Shown: positions 46,773 to 58,147 of the stretch, in pieces | Layout: each line of letters starts with the position of its first letter | Numbering within the stretch: the first letter of the stretch is position 1 | NCBI GenBank assembly: GCA_947652115.1 | Contig: OX393565.1 | Span: forward strand, 17,995,690 to 18,059,689 | Length of the DNA stretch: 64,000 bases | Direction: 5' to 3' | From: Blastomussa wellsi | Taxonomy: Eukaryota; Cnidaria; Anthozoa; Scleractinia; Plerogyridae | Notes under the pieces: model-generated | The model's input: only the letters and a program-made list of their open reading frames with translations | Databases searched by the model: none | Told to the model about the DNA's origin: nothing | Made by a program: the position numbers and the translations under genes

Positions 46773-46973
46773 TTTTACGCCTTCTTCTCGAACGGCGTCA
46801 CGTGATCCCATATTGCGAAGCATCATGGTTGATATGTTGTCGAAGGGATTCCTGGTGACGTGTATGAATTTGATGAGCACTTGAACGACTTGTTTAACTT
46901 CATCTAAAATGCGAAGACTGCTAAGTTTACTTAGTTTGACTGATGTGAGACCCCCGCTTTTGACACCGATAAC
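46773..46973 (-). CDS. Golgi-type sulfotransferase, exon 3 (3'-phosphate loop)
   Basis: Acceptor CTTTTTCAAG and donor AAA|GTAAGT bound 67 codons, phase 0 at both ends. The peptide has IKFIHVTRNPFDNISTMMLR. This is the conserved strand and loop that binds the 3'-phosphate of PAPS (Arg226 and Ser233 in the assembled protein). Confidence 0.9.
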
Positions 46974-47601
46974 CTTGAAAAAGGAAAACAACAGCAAAAG
47001 AGAGCATAGAAATGAGAAAATGAATGACTGACTGAGAGAGCGAGTGAGCGAGTGACTGGGTGAATGAATGGATGGATCGATCGATAGGAAGCAATTGCAA
47101 GTTCTTAGTAATCTCGTTATCAATTAAATTTATGTTTATTGCGTCCACCTTGACGTGAGAATGTAGTTCATCCTTTATATCAATTTACTTCTGGCAATAC
47201 ATTGTACATCAAGATAATCTGTTCATGCTCTATGTAGCTTTCTTTGCATACTAAGCATGTAAGCCCTTCTATTGGGGTTGATTTTCTGATTTGAAGCCAG
47301 TTATGTAGCTATCGATTTCTGAGGGTTTTCTTTACAGTGTGTTTTTTTATGTGTTACCGGGTGACTGGTTCTCTTTCTGGATTTGTCCAAGTGACGTCTT
47401 AGTTTATCAAGCCCCTGATGAAGGTTTGCTTTGTCCATATTGGGCCAAAGTAAAGCATACAATCAGTGTCCAGTTGTTTGATCAGCTACAATTTGCTCTT
47501 GTTTGTTTAAGTGGTCTTCTTGCAGAAGTAGGTAGGTAGGTAGGTAGACAGGGAGGGAAGAAAAAAACGTATTGAGGGTCAGTCTAATTCGATTAGCTTA
47601 C

Positions 47602-47966
47602 CTTTATCCTCTCCCGATATCCTCCTTGCCACGATCCCGGTACGTCATAGTGGTAACCCTGTTTAGTTCGGACCTGCCTGTTAGGACTCGCCTTACTATT
47701 GAACATGGCTTCTTTTGTTGATTGTTGATGCATCTCGAAAAATATCTTATATTTTTGCGTGTTTTGAGCAAGTTTCAAAGACTTATATTCTTTAAGTCTG
47801 TCTATCACATTGTACATGTTAGCGATGATAATTTCTGGATGTGCATCCAATATGGATGCCACTACGCTGTGGCGACTTCGAGGATATCCAATAAACATTA
47901 CGAATGTCTCCACTCCATCGTAAGCTTTGTACAGTTTCTCCGCATAAGAGAGGGAAGAAGTTTCCT
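47602..47966 (-). CDS. Golgi-type sulfotransferase, exon 2 (PAPS P-loop)
   Basis: Acceptor TTTTTTCAG and donor AAG|GTAAGC bound 365 nt; it enters in phase 1 and leaves in phase 0. The peptide contains TFVMFIGYPRSRHSVVAS, then ILDAHPEIIIAN. This is the 5'-phosphosulfate loop of PAPS-dependent sulfotransferases at the N-terminus of the catalytic domain (residues about 85-110). A basic stretch (PNRQVRTKQGYHYDVPGS) lies near the end. Confidence 0.9.
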
Positions 47967-48439
47967 CTGAAAAAAGAAATATACAGAATAAGACTACGAA
48001 TTTACCGCATCATGTACAAGGAGAGTTACTACATGTTAAAATACTAGCTCACAGCCACACGATCGAGGGCCGATGTACAAAAACACCGACATCGCAAAAT
48101 ATCCCTCCATTCAGTTAGTGCCCAGTTAACAAAATCCCGAAAGTATATTGTCGGTATGAATAATCCTGTAATCAATTAACATCTCTATCAGGCAGTCACC
48201 TCTATTAAGCGAACACACAATTTACGTTGTTATTTTAAGATTTTTTAATTTGTGCTGGTGTGTAGATTCGTTGGTATGCAGGTTACGTAATTATGCTGAG
48301 AACTGAATATTTAAGGAGCTTGTTTGACTGGTGTTTTCTTACTTATACTAAGTTAGAAATTATTTTGTTTTCGTTTCACTGCAGAGTGATAACAGATTAG
48401 ACAACAAAGCCACCTTTGAGGCCCCATTAAAGTGGGTAT

Positions 48440-48640
48440 GACTATCCCGTATGCCATTAATTTTTGGCCTAAATATTCCGTATCCCGTAATTGCGGTGGT
48501 TTGTATCTACAACGTTTATTTTCGGTATTCCCCAATCTATTTTTTAAATATCCCGCATCCCATTAATTTTTCCCCCAAATATCCTGTATCCCTATAATGT
48601 TTTACCCAAATATCCTGTATCCCAAAAACCCTAATAGGGC
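48440..48640. repeat. Minisatellite, about 25-30 bp unit
   Basis: Repeated words aaatatcccgtatcccatta and attttt in four or five degenerate copies. It lies in sulfotransferase intron 1. Confidence 0.7.
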
Positions 48641-49217
48641 CTCCTTTCGACGGTCCCTATAAGGGTTTTCGACTGTTTTCCCCTATTTAGCGGCCAGAAA
48701 TAATGTAATTTACGTACTTGGCTTTGTAAAATGTTCTTTAATACACATTCATGACAGACAAGAGTCTAAACTAGACGGGGTTTTGTAAACTAGTTTATTG
48801 TCATCTTCATGTCATTCAAGCCTATTTTGTATGCAGTAAATAACTTGACGTTCGCGCCAGTTTCTGATAAGCCCTCATTAAGCGACCGACCTCTTTATCA
48901 ACGAGAAATAAGTTACGCCAGGGTTTGTGAATCTTGAAAAAATCGCCCCTAATTTCTCAAATTCATTCTTCCTTAGTAAACTATCTGTAGTTTGTCTGCG
49001 ACACAGCAGACCACAATGCCCCAGCAACGTCCTATTTTACTATGTCGTCATGTTGTCAGGATTTTGCCACTGTAACATCATGTCCCTGCAAGATATCCCT
49101 TCGTGTACGGTACTCTAACATTTTGTCATAAATTCTCTCAGATTTTTCATTTCTGCCGCTTTCTTTAGTAGCGTTAGTTTTAATTTTCTAACCCAGTCCA
49201 AGGGATAAACAACTTGC

Positions 49218-49407
49218 CATTCAGATGTCTCTTCCTTGAAGAAGAATTAGAGCAGCTGTTGTTGTGGATAGCTGCGTTTCCATTCCACGAGGGCCTTTCT
49301 GGAATTTTGAAAGCTTTATTTTCTGTTCTGCTGCCAGTAATGTAAAGAATTACAACAGAGATTCCCAAAAATGACATTAACAGCAGAGAAAATCTCATGG
49401 AAGCCAT
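49218..49407 (-). CDS. Golgi-type sulfotransferase, exon 1 (membrane anchor)
   Basis: ATG at 49407 opens 63 codons plus one base. The exon then ends at AATG|GCAAGT, a GC donor with the usual strong context. Only this choice gives phase 1 to match the next exon (47602-47966), making HLNEETSSLSYAEKL across the junction. The four exons make 364 residues. Residues about 6-24 are a signal anchor (FSLLLMSFLGISVVILYIT), so the enzyme is probably a type II membrane protein of the Golgi, with NNS/NSS sites in its stem. It would transfer sulfate from PAPS to an unknown acceptor. A TTTCTTTCAG acceptor lies just 5' of the ATG, so a 5' UTR intron is likely. It lies between the two convergent collagen genes; no functional link is shown. 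Confidence 0.8.
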
Positions 49408-49542
49408 TGGTTATTTTCTGAAAGAAAAACCGTGAACACATTTGAGAAGCAGCGTTTTTGAAATATACACACTCTCGCATTTTCATTTCTGAAAGAGTTT
49501 ACAACAAGGCAAATAAGAACAAAAGGAACCATTTCATTTCAG

Positions 49543-49609
49543 CATAGTTAGTAGAGGATACTCAGTGAGATGCAAATAAGTGGCTAGGTATTCTCCTCTA
49601 CTAACTATG
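49543..49609. repeat. Hairpin with 16-bp arms
   Basis: catagttagtagaggata and its complement tctcctctactaactatg flank a 30-nt loop, just upstream of the sulfotransferase first exon. Confidence 0.7.
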
Positions 49610-50545
49610 GTATTCTTCAGGGAAAAGTTAACGTTGTCCTAAATTAAAACTATCAGTAAAATGCTCGGTGTTTCGCTTTTTAAACTATACAGACAAAACG
49701 CTTCGTTTTGTTAAAGTTCCTGATAGGAAGTATTGCTGAATTAATAGGAAACCGCACAGAATGTAAAAGTATCGGACGTCGCTTTAATTCGTATCACGAT
49801 TTATGGTCCATTGCATGTTTCTGGCTCAAAACTTTTCGCACAAAAGTCGTTTTGTTTTTGGTAGCGCTGAGGGACTCTCGCCGAAGTCAAGCGGCGGAAA
49901 AGGTCGGGACTGGTCGGAAAATAAACGGCAAGACAGTTGAGTTCAGCTACATGGAGGTAGGGAGTGGGTAGCGTAAATTTCCACTTTTAAGATCGATTTT
50001 CAACTTGTGAACTTGCAATGATAAGCTTAGCTTTTGACATTAAATCTTCAGTATTCATACTTGTGAAAGCCCTAAACACGCTTTCAACATAAAAACCTCG
50101 ATTAACTTTGTGTTCACATGCGATCGAATCCGCACTTTGAGCATGAAAACTCAATAAACTTTGTATCTGCATGCTAAGCCATGCCTAGTTTTCTACAAGA
50201 AACCTCGAGGACCTTTGACTAAATGCGAAGCCACGCTTTGAACATGAAACCTCGATTAACTTTATCATAAACATGGGTCAACATGGGAAGACACCGACGC
50301 TTTATTGAACAAGAAACCTCAATTAATTATGCAATCACATGCGAAGGCACGCTTTGAACAAGAAGCTTCGATTCACTCTGTATTCACATGCGAAGGGAAG
50401 CTTTGAATAAAAAACCTCGATTAACTTGTATTAACATGCGAATCCACACTTTGAACATTAAACCCCGATTAACTTTGTATTTACGACGCTTTGCACAAGA
50501 AACCTCGAGGAACTTTGTTCGCATGCGAACACGAAAGCTCGGAGC

Positions 50546-50589
50546 TCAGAGCTCCGACGAAGGGCTAACGCTCGAAACGTCAGCTCTTG
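50546..50589 (+). ncRNA. Hammerhead-ribozyme-like motif, best copy
   Basis: The order is AGAGCT (50548-50553), CCGACGA core (50554-50560), AGGGC-TAAC-GCTC stem-loop II, GAAAC (50574-50578), GTC (50579-50581), AGCTCT (50582-50587). AGAGCT and AGCTCT pair fully as stem I, stem III is minimal (AC/GU), and cleavage would follow GTC at 50581. Penelope-like elements are known to carry hammerhead ribozymes in their terminal repeats. The core has C where U4 is usual, so self-cleavage is uncertain. Confidence 0.55.
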
Positions 50590-50655
50590 AATCTCTTTAC
50601 GGTGGCCAATTGACATTATCAACCCAGTTGATAAAACCAAATTATATTGTTATAC

Positions 50656-50700
<45 letters not shown>

Positions 50701-50703
50701 CTA
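50546..50703 (+). mobile_element. Penelope-like element terminal repeat, solo copy
   Basis: It runs from the hammerhead-like motif through ctctttacggtggccaattg, acattatcaacccagttgat, cccaccgacgcagcaccaca to aaacttacccc. Matching terminal repeats lie at 16057, 40765, 46278 and 46521. Neither RT nor endonuclease is attached. Confidence 0.8.
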
Positions 50704-51595
50704 TAACTTTGTATTAACATGAGAAGGTTCGCTTTGAAAAGAAAACCTCGATTAACTGTTTATTTACATTCTAAGCCACGCTTTGAACAAGAAACTTTGA
50801 TTAACTTTTTTCTACAAAGAGTGCGCGCCAGTTGGTAATTGAGTTCTGGAACGCAACAATTTGAAGTACAGAAAGGTAAGCTACAGGCACAACAGACAAC
50901 AACAACAACAAAACTTTATTACCAATATTTAACTTCATTAATTACACTGTCCCGCGGGTAACAAAAGCTAATCTAGGCGGGACAGAAGAACAACTGAGTG
51001 TTAGATCATACAAGTAAGTAAGTAATTAATGCTCACCTCGCTATGAGAAGTTGTGATTTGCAGATATGTCGCCACAGCGCCGATTAAACACTTCTGTTTA
51101 GAGGACGGCTGGACCACAAGATATGTGAAAACTTTTTATAGCCTATTGTTAATTAGGCCGGGTAGTTGGTCAGCGAGATTTGCATGTCTTAAGGCATTTC
51201 GTCTGTCTATTGTTTTTGGTTTGGTCAATAGACCTTTTTCGCTTGGGCGTGTTTGTTGCCCCATTGCAGAACATGTGACGTTCTCTAGGGAATTGTTCTT
51301 TTATCCATCCAAACATTATTTATTTTTATACACGCAACTATTTTAAAATTTGAAAGCAAGAATTCTCAAGAGTATTATCACATGGGCAACAAACCGCCCA
51401 AGCGAGAAAGGTCCTCGGGCTTTGCATGTTTCGTTTGTCCAGGCGAAATCTTACAGCACAGGTTTACCATACTCTGCTGACTTTGTGTGTGTTCACGGGA
51501 AGGCAATATTGAATCAGTTCTTGGCTATTTGCTATTGCAAACATTTAAGATGGAATCTGTTAGGACTTCGAGCATTCACTGGGCAAAATTATGTC

Positions 51596-52033
51596 CCAAA
51601 ATGATTTACACCTTATTGCAAGCTTTTGTGTTACTACTTCAAATATATTATCAAGAGAAATCTTTTCTAACAACACCAAACATCGAAAACAAATTTCGAA
51701 GTTCCACTGAATTCCACTGAATCGCTTAAAAGATGTAAGATTTTTCCCATAGCTTGCGAGCTTTGAAATTCATTTTCTCAGTCTCTGATAAGAAATTGTT
51801 GTACCAAAATTATTTACACCTTATTGCCAACTTATGAGTTACTGCTTCAAATATCTTATCAAAAGAAATCTTTTCTAACAACACCAAACATCGAAAACAA
51901 ATTTCGAAGTTCCACTATAATTCCAGTCAATCACTTAAAGACGATTTTACAAAATGCTACACATAAGATTTTGCCTATAGCTTGTGGGCTTTAAAATTCA
52001 TTTTCTCGGGCTCTGATAAGAAATTATTTTCGG
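51596..52033. repeat. Tandem duplication, two units of about 205-230 bp
   Basis: Both units carry atttacaccttattgc, gaaatcttttctaacaacac, caaacatcgaaaacaaattt, cgaagttccact, ttcattttctc and ctctgataagaaatt in the same order. The second unit has an extra stretch (gattttacaaaatgctacac). Confidence 0.8.
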
Positions 52034-52694
52034 TGTTATCACAAATAATTACTTACATCTTTACCTTTATTAAGGGTAAAAAATAACGCAATATGATTAA
52101 ATTATTCTGGTACTCGATTTTTGTCCAACTTAAATAAATATTACTCAACTTCCTGATGGATTCCGTCTTAAGCTCTCTAAAATCTCTTTCAAAGCTGTGT
52201 ATTTGTAAAAGAAACAAACGAAGTCAGAAGTCGGAATATTTTGATTGGCATTGTTTATTCTTATGCGGGTTTAGGCGATTTATGGCGTGCATGAGTATGT
52301 ACCTCCACGAGTTTAGGTGTCTGACTCGTGTATAGAATGCTGTTAAAGTAAAGTAATAGCAACATCAGGGACAATAGACTTGACTGATAGATCGGAAGGT
52401 AAACTGTGACAATAGCTAGTATAGATTTGCCGGTCCAAGCGCTAAATTACCAAAACATGCGATGTCACGACCCTTGCTGTTTTGTTGACTCGACTTGGTG
52501 ACCGTGCGTGCGTCCTTCCGGCCGTACAGAATCTCGGGGAGGAGGAAGGGAGTCATAGGACAGCCCGACACGGGAGGAGAGAATGCCATCTTTCTTGTCG
52601 GGAAATCGTGGTATGGCGCGGCAACCCGCGTTTTAATGAGCATCTTCGCTGTCGAAATTAAAAATTCGAAGCTATTAATGAATGGGAGAGCCAA

Positions 52695-52935
52695 AACGTT
52701 GGCCTGATCTGGTTGCTCTCGCTCAGGTCGTCCTAAGACAGGACCTGACATGACTCCTCCACACCTCACGGCTGCTCATCAACGTGGCCAGTTCGGTGAC
52801 GCTGGTCGCTCCCGTGTCCCTCTTCAGTGTTTCCACATAATCAGTTCTGGGGCGACCCCTTCCTTTGTGGCCGCGACTTGGCTGCCACAACACAAGCTTC
52901 TGCGTGCTCAGCTCTGTGTGAAGATTAATTACAGC
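52695..52935 (-). mobile_element. LINE 3' coding fragment
   Basis: The minus strand encodes KLVLWQPSRGHKGRGRPRTD, then YVETLKRDTG and MSSREVWRSHV, the C-terminal end found after the RT in many invertebrate non-LTR elements and domesticated fragments. Only this end remains. Confidence 0.7.
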
Positions 52936-53094
52936 TATCATAATGTCGATTCTTTCTGTGATGTGAACTATATATATAACTGGATTTATGAAAACAAGGT
53001 CAAAGAATTAATGACGCCGTTCTCACGTTGTGACGATGAAGACTTGTTAGGCATGTTAATTAGGCCTAAAAATCGGGTCAAGAAGGGAGCGAAA

Positions 53095-53165
53095 AGAAAA
53101 TCCATAATAATAACAGCAATAGTAATAATAATAGTAATAATAATGATAATAATAATATTAATAAT
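53095..53165. repeat. AAT/ATR-rich microsatellite
   Basis: Degenerate aataatagtaataa repeats, which give an isoleucine-rich frame that is not a gene. Confidence 0.85.
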
Positions 53166-53249
53166 CTGTCTTGATTTAGCAAAAAAGTGGCTTGAGGCAA
53201 TAGAGGAATTATATGAGATTTCGATCTATTATGTTTGCTTTGCGAAGTA

Positions 53250-55100
53250 ACCGTCGGTGACTATTGGCCATTCTTTGCATGAAATTTTACCCTTAATGTT
53301 CCCATGCCAAATTCGTGATGTCTGGTACATTTTACTGTAACTCCAAGTTATGGTTCAATTCAAACAAGGAAGAAAAAAAAAAAAAAGATAGATCACAGGG
53401 CTCGTTATTGAGAAATAACGATTTACTTCTCTGGCGCGGCTCCAGACATAAAGAAAAGGCCGTCATGTTTAAATGCGCGCGCACGGACCACGTGTGAAAT
53501 TATGCGCAGTAAGGATGCGCAATGCAAAATAAGAGAATCACCTTAATGGAAGCCTTATTGAACTTGCTAGTGACAGGACTCTCTGGTGATGACAATAGAC
53601 CCCTTTACCTTTACAGGCGACTGTGGGTAATTTTCACAACGACAGAGAACAGAGAGTATCTAGTTAAGTCTCCGGATTTTATTTTTTTCATACAAAATTA
53701 TGTGTACAGGGCCAGAGATACTATAATATAATAAAGTCTGAAAACAATGAAATAGGTTGAATCGAATTTATACTATAAAAATTAACATAAGGGGGCTGTG
53801 GGGTCTGTTTGATGCTAAATTACAATAAAACTCTTCGTTGTTCGTTTGGTTTATTACTTTGTTTACAATTGATCACATAAAAGCAAACTACAATTTAGTT
53901 GATGCATTGTAAGTAGTGGTTAGGATACTACAGCTAACAAATTTAAAATTGCATTAATTTATTTACATTTTTCCAAATGACGTTATTGCCAATGAGATAC
54001 GAACCTAAACTGGCCACTGCAGGTAAAACTAATAAAACACATTCCTATTTAAAGTTAAAAACCTTAGTATATTCTCAGCTAAAATATGTACATTTTAGAT
54101 AGGATTTGAACACCCTTTTGCTTTCCTGAATCGTATGTTGAGTACAACAAAATTTCCCCTTGTATGTGAAATATGAACTTAATACTGAGTAAGGCTTTGA
54201 GTGAAGTTATTGGAAAACAAGTGGGGTGTTGGACATAACTCTGTCATAAAACTTGGTTTATCATAACTGGTTTTACCAAAATTCGGATACAATGTATCGC
54301 CTCATGATCATTTGCGGTTACATGTTGGCTTTTTGTGAACACTCACAATATGTTGTGATTTCGTTACACGAATATCAAGAGAACCCGTATCTCGATTTTC
54401 CTTTTTTAGTATGCCAACTTCGAGAAAACAATGAACCCTAATACATATCATGGAGCGCTCAAGTTACTGAAGATAATAGAACAAAAGTGGAGTGCATATC
54501 ACAGACTTAGCCGTTGAATAAAAATATTTCCCACCATAAAACGTAGAAACTAAAATTTCAATTCAATCTTTCAGACGTTTCCTCGTTCCTGAAAATTGGT
54601 CATCTACTATGTATGCCTGCATACAACATAAATACGCCCACAAAGGACAAATACCTCATTACTTGCCTATGAATAAAAATACTTGTAATTGTGTGTATAC
54701 CTCGCTTTACACTATACCTCGCTGCATCAAATTACCTTCATGCACATCGAAAGTAATCTGGCAATAATACTTGACTACGGTAAAAAAAACAACAACAAAA
54801 CCAATTACCGGATGCGCCATCTTAGGACCTGATTTCATGGAGAATTTAAGCCCGGTTAGAGGCGTTGAGATTTTAGCTCGGTTTACAGAATAAATCATCT
54901 TAAAAAGGCGTTGGAATTACACGAGGAGATCAATTTCGCGACGACTTTCTCGATTTATTTACAATCACGAAAAACGCGAAATTAAAGGCCCACGAAATTA
55001 AGTACCATTACGGTACACTAAAAGTAACTGTATTAAATTGAATCTAAAATGGAAACTTGACACAACGGCCTCGTTCAGTTAATAAATGAATATTAAATTT
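53250..55100. other. Spacer downstream of gene 2, no gene recognised
   Basis: AT-rich, with no splice-bounded open frame that I can support. A polyadenylation site for the minus-strand collagen gene should lie near 55.0-55.1 kb; ATTTAT/TTTATT words occur there (about 55070-55120) but do not single one out. Confidence 0.5.
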
Positions 55101-55110
55101 ATGTTTAAAT

Positions 55111-55308
55111 TTATGTTGTCAATGGACACTCCCAGTAATGTAGAAAGCATTGCATAGTGCTTCCGATGGTGAACAATTCAGAATCTCCTTTGCATTTGCA
55201 ATTGTATATAAGCTTCCCTGCGTTTGGTCCAGAAGGGGCTTCTGCTATTGACAGCTGGTATTCCGCAGCACGGTTTGTGGAACATGTGGCTCCAAGTATT
55301 TTCTTTCC
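55111..55308 (-). CDS. Collagen membrane protein gene 2, exon 7 (six-cysteine domain, stop)
   Basis: Acceptor TGATTTCCAG, phase 0, then 65 codons and TAA. The peptide reads GKKILGATCSTNRAAEY, then YNCKCKGDSE, QCFLHYWECP and ends LTT. It aligns with exon 7 of gene 1 through AxCxT, YxCxCxG and the terminal aromatic-xx-CP. Overall identity is modest, so the duplication is old. Confidence 0.9.
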   Translation of the reverse strand, partial: GKKILGATCSTNRAAEYQLSIAEAPSGPNAGKLIYNCKCKGDSELFTIGSTMQCFLHYWECPLTT

Positions 55309-56639
55309 CTGGAAATCACATAAAAAAAAAATTGCACGAGTAATTAGCGAATTGCTTTGGTTAGCATTGATACGCTTAGTGATTGGTTTAAAAATCTCGT
55401 GCCACTTTTTCAACCAATCAGGAGTAAAACCGAAAACAATCGTGACTCACGCGGGGACATGTTCTCCCACGCTTTGCGTCGGATACGTGTAATTACTGCT
55501 TGATTGGTTCACTGTATTGTCTCCGTCCTTTGTGATTGGCCAAAATAACTACTTTGGTTTTGTTTTTGCGAAACTCAACGGAAAATCCCTCTATTGGCTG
55601 CCTACAACCAGTATTATACATGTAGAATGGGGGGCGCCAACACCAAGCCAACCGTACCCGCCCAGGGGTCTCTCAGATTGGTTGTCGTCTGGTATGTGCC
55701 ACCCAGATCTCCAAATTCAGACCCAGTTTCAAAGAAATGCATTCTATTACTCATTATCACGGGAATTGCAATGCATCAGCCACGGGCATCAGTTTGTTCG
55801 TGCTATTAACGGACCTAACATGGATGTTATTTGAGAATTGCTGCTGATAGTTTAAGGTTTCGAAACGTGGAGGGGGGGGGGTTGCGTTTTTCTTGAGGGG
55901 GGAGCTGCAACCCCCCTGCCCTCCAGCTCGGCGGCCTATGTAGTTTCGGAGCTCCTAAAGCATAACTGATATTGGTAAGGTTATAGTTTTGGACAAAATC
56001 TAAACTGATCAGAAATAGTTCCCTATTGTAATTGATTTTGGCAGTCTTAGATGCGTCAGCATCCATGGCTGGTCCACACTGGTTGTTTCAGCATGGACAT
56101 ACATGAAAAATGCAGCAAAGAAAAAGCATGATACGTGAACATATATGACGGCATGTTTAAACAGTGCCTGAAGTCGATGCATGGTTTGAGGTGACCCTGC
56201 ACATTAAAGTCGAACACTGACAAATAATCTTTCAAATACAGCGTTGCCAATCAAGTGAACCTGAGCTCGACTAGGGTGAATGAAAAAGTACATACATACG
56301 CAAATTACATCATGCTGTTTTAAAAGCAATGCGATTTCAGTTAGTCAGATCTCCAAATCTCATCAGGGCCGCAAATAATAGTCGTATATCGGGTAATGGC
56401 CTATCAAAATTTGTCCAATGTCCGATTCGGACAGAGCGATCGGAAAATTTTTCAATGCTTTCCATTGCCAACGTTTTGTGTTGACAACGGTTCTGTAATA
56501 TGATGTTCGACTGTTGATTTGTTCAATCAAAGTGGTGAGTTAGACGATAACATGTCCTTTCAGGGGTAAAAATTATTTGCAGCCCTGCTTCATGAGTCTA
56601 ACTTTTGGATATGGCTAATAAGACTAGGCCTACACTCAC

Positions 56640-57017
56640 ATCTGGCTCAGTTAAGGAAGCAATTGATGATGCACTTTGACCAATGGAAGCAGTCGGACCT
56701 GATGCTTTTTTATAAACACACTGGCTGAAGTTGCCAGCCCCTTGGGGCCCTTGCGGGCCTGGGGGCCCTTGGGGTCCCTCTGGTCCTGGTATCCCAGCGT
56801 CCCCTTGATTTCCCTGAGGGCCGTCATTCCCATTCTGTCCATCAACACCGTCGGTTCCATTATTTCCCGGGTCACCCTGGGGTCCCTGTCCTCCCGGCGT
56901 GCCTTGAGTGCCATTGTTACCAGGTGGTCCAGTCAGCCCCGGTGTTCCTTGGTTTCCTTTTGATCCATTGAATCCCACGGGGCCAGTAGGACCTTGCAAC
57001 TTGCTGATGTTTTGAAC
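56640..57017 (-). CDS. Collagen membrane protein gene 2, exon 6 (collagen domain)
   Basis: Acceptor TCCTGTAG and donor GAT|GTGAGT bound 126 codons, phase 0. After VQNISKLQ come 29 Gly-X-Y triplets, the same number as gene 1, then NFSQCVYKK. The triplets are rich in Asn, Gln, Asp and Thr (GNN twice, GTD, GQN, GND, GNQ) with a single lysine (GSK) and no arginine, so this rod is neutral to acidic. A Ser/Ala/Thr linker leads to the last exon. Confidence 0.95.
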
Positions 57018-58060
57018 CTACAGGACAAGAATAACTGAAGGAATCAAAATGGCTTTATTGCCTGCTAATATTCACCATGAATGAAGGTTATGAAGTTATC
57101 TTGTGTAATGTAAAAAAAGACTTTACATAATAGTTACCTAAGACCAAAGAGGTATCAAGGATGGCTTCAAAATAAGAAGATTGCGGAGGATTGTAGCTGA
57201 CAACTTGAGAGGTTACGGTAAACTTTTTAAGATGTGTGTGCGTGACAGATTTACTTAAATAGAGAATAATACACGAGTTGAACACGAGTGAGATATCGAG
57301 TTCAACACGAGAAGAGAAAATCCATATCTACAAACAACCATGTATTATTTTGTTTATTATATAAACATCTCACTATTAAAGTAAGAGAAATCGATTTTAT
57401 TGACGAATAAAAGACTGAGATGAAGCGTCTACAACTTGCGAACGAAGAAGAACCACAAACTATGAAAAACGTAATAGCTAAAAGCATCTTTAAAAACTCG
57501 CTGTGTTAAAAGAAAAATACGAACACTACACAGACTTGCAGTCTATCAAGTTTTGCAAAATGTATAAGCTTATTAAACTAAAATTCTTGGTTGCTTTCCT
57601 GGCTGTCACTATCTAACACTCGAAGTCTCCGACACCGCTTCGTTTGTGGGCTTCCGTCACCATCGTATGGCTGGACGCCGAGGTTGAAACATGAACGTTA
57701 AATGTTCCTCCAGTTTAATAAATAATTTCCTTGGAAAAGAGACCTGAACATCTAACTTTCACTTGGCTCGTGCAGTCGTGCTGACATGTCCTTGTTATAT
57801 CGCCGGCAGCGTTTGCGGTTGTAGCGGCAAGGAAGAATTATTTGTTCCTGTCGTTGACAAAAGCGCTGAAACTCCCTCCTGCTGCTGAAAACTACAGTGG
57901 ATCCATGATTCTGAAATCCTAAATTTTTCTGATAACTTTTACTTTCCTCTGAGCTTTGAGAGAAAGGATTGTACTGAAGGCTTATGATGCAGAGTTCAGT
58001 ACAACGAAGCAAACAATTATTTTCATCAAAATAATATGACCATAATTATCATAAACTCAC

Positions 58061-58147
58061 CTGTGCATTCAGAGAACCATTTATTATATTCAGACGGTTT
58101 CGCAAGGAACTATCAGCATCTAGCAAGCTTTGAACTGTGTCGTTTAA
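58061..58147 (-). CDS. Collagen membrane protein gene 2, exon 5 (stalk)
   Basis: Acceptor TTTCTTTTAAAG and donor CAG|GTGAGT bound 29 codons, phase 0. The helical peptide (LNDTVQSLLDADSSLRNR, then LNIINGSLNAQ) has NDT and NGS sites. Length and phases equal exon 5 of gene 1. Confidence 0.85.

Larger units (their letters stand above)
50030..50840. repeat. Minisatellite of about 50-bp units, split by a Penelope terminal repeat
   Basis: About 13-15 degenerate units are built on cacgctttgaacaagaaacc, tcgattaactttgtatt and cacatgcgaag. The array is interrupted at 50546-50703 by a Penelope-like terminal repeat and then resumes with the same unit. Confidence 0.85.

Noticed and set aside
50030..50840. 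CRISPR-like array
   Set aside because: Units are degenerate and contiguous with no distinct spacers, in a eukaryotic genome; it is a minisatellite.
52750..53250. 166-codon plus-strand open frame
   Set aside because: Antisense to a LINE fragment and continues into a microsatellite.
55517..55834. 105-codon plus-strand open frame
   Set aside because: Lies in intron 6 of collagen gene 2 on the other strand, no motif or splice support.
57752..58012. Arg-rich 86-codon minus-strand open frame
   Set aside because: Within intron 5 of collagen gene 2; retaining it would break the conserved exon order and phases.
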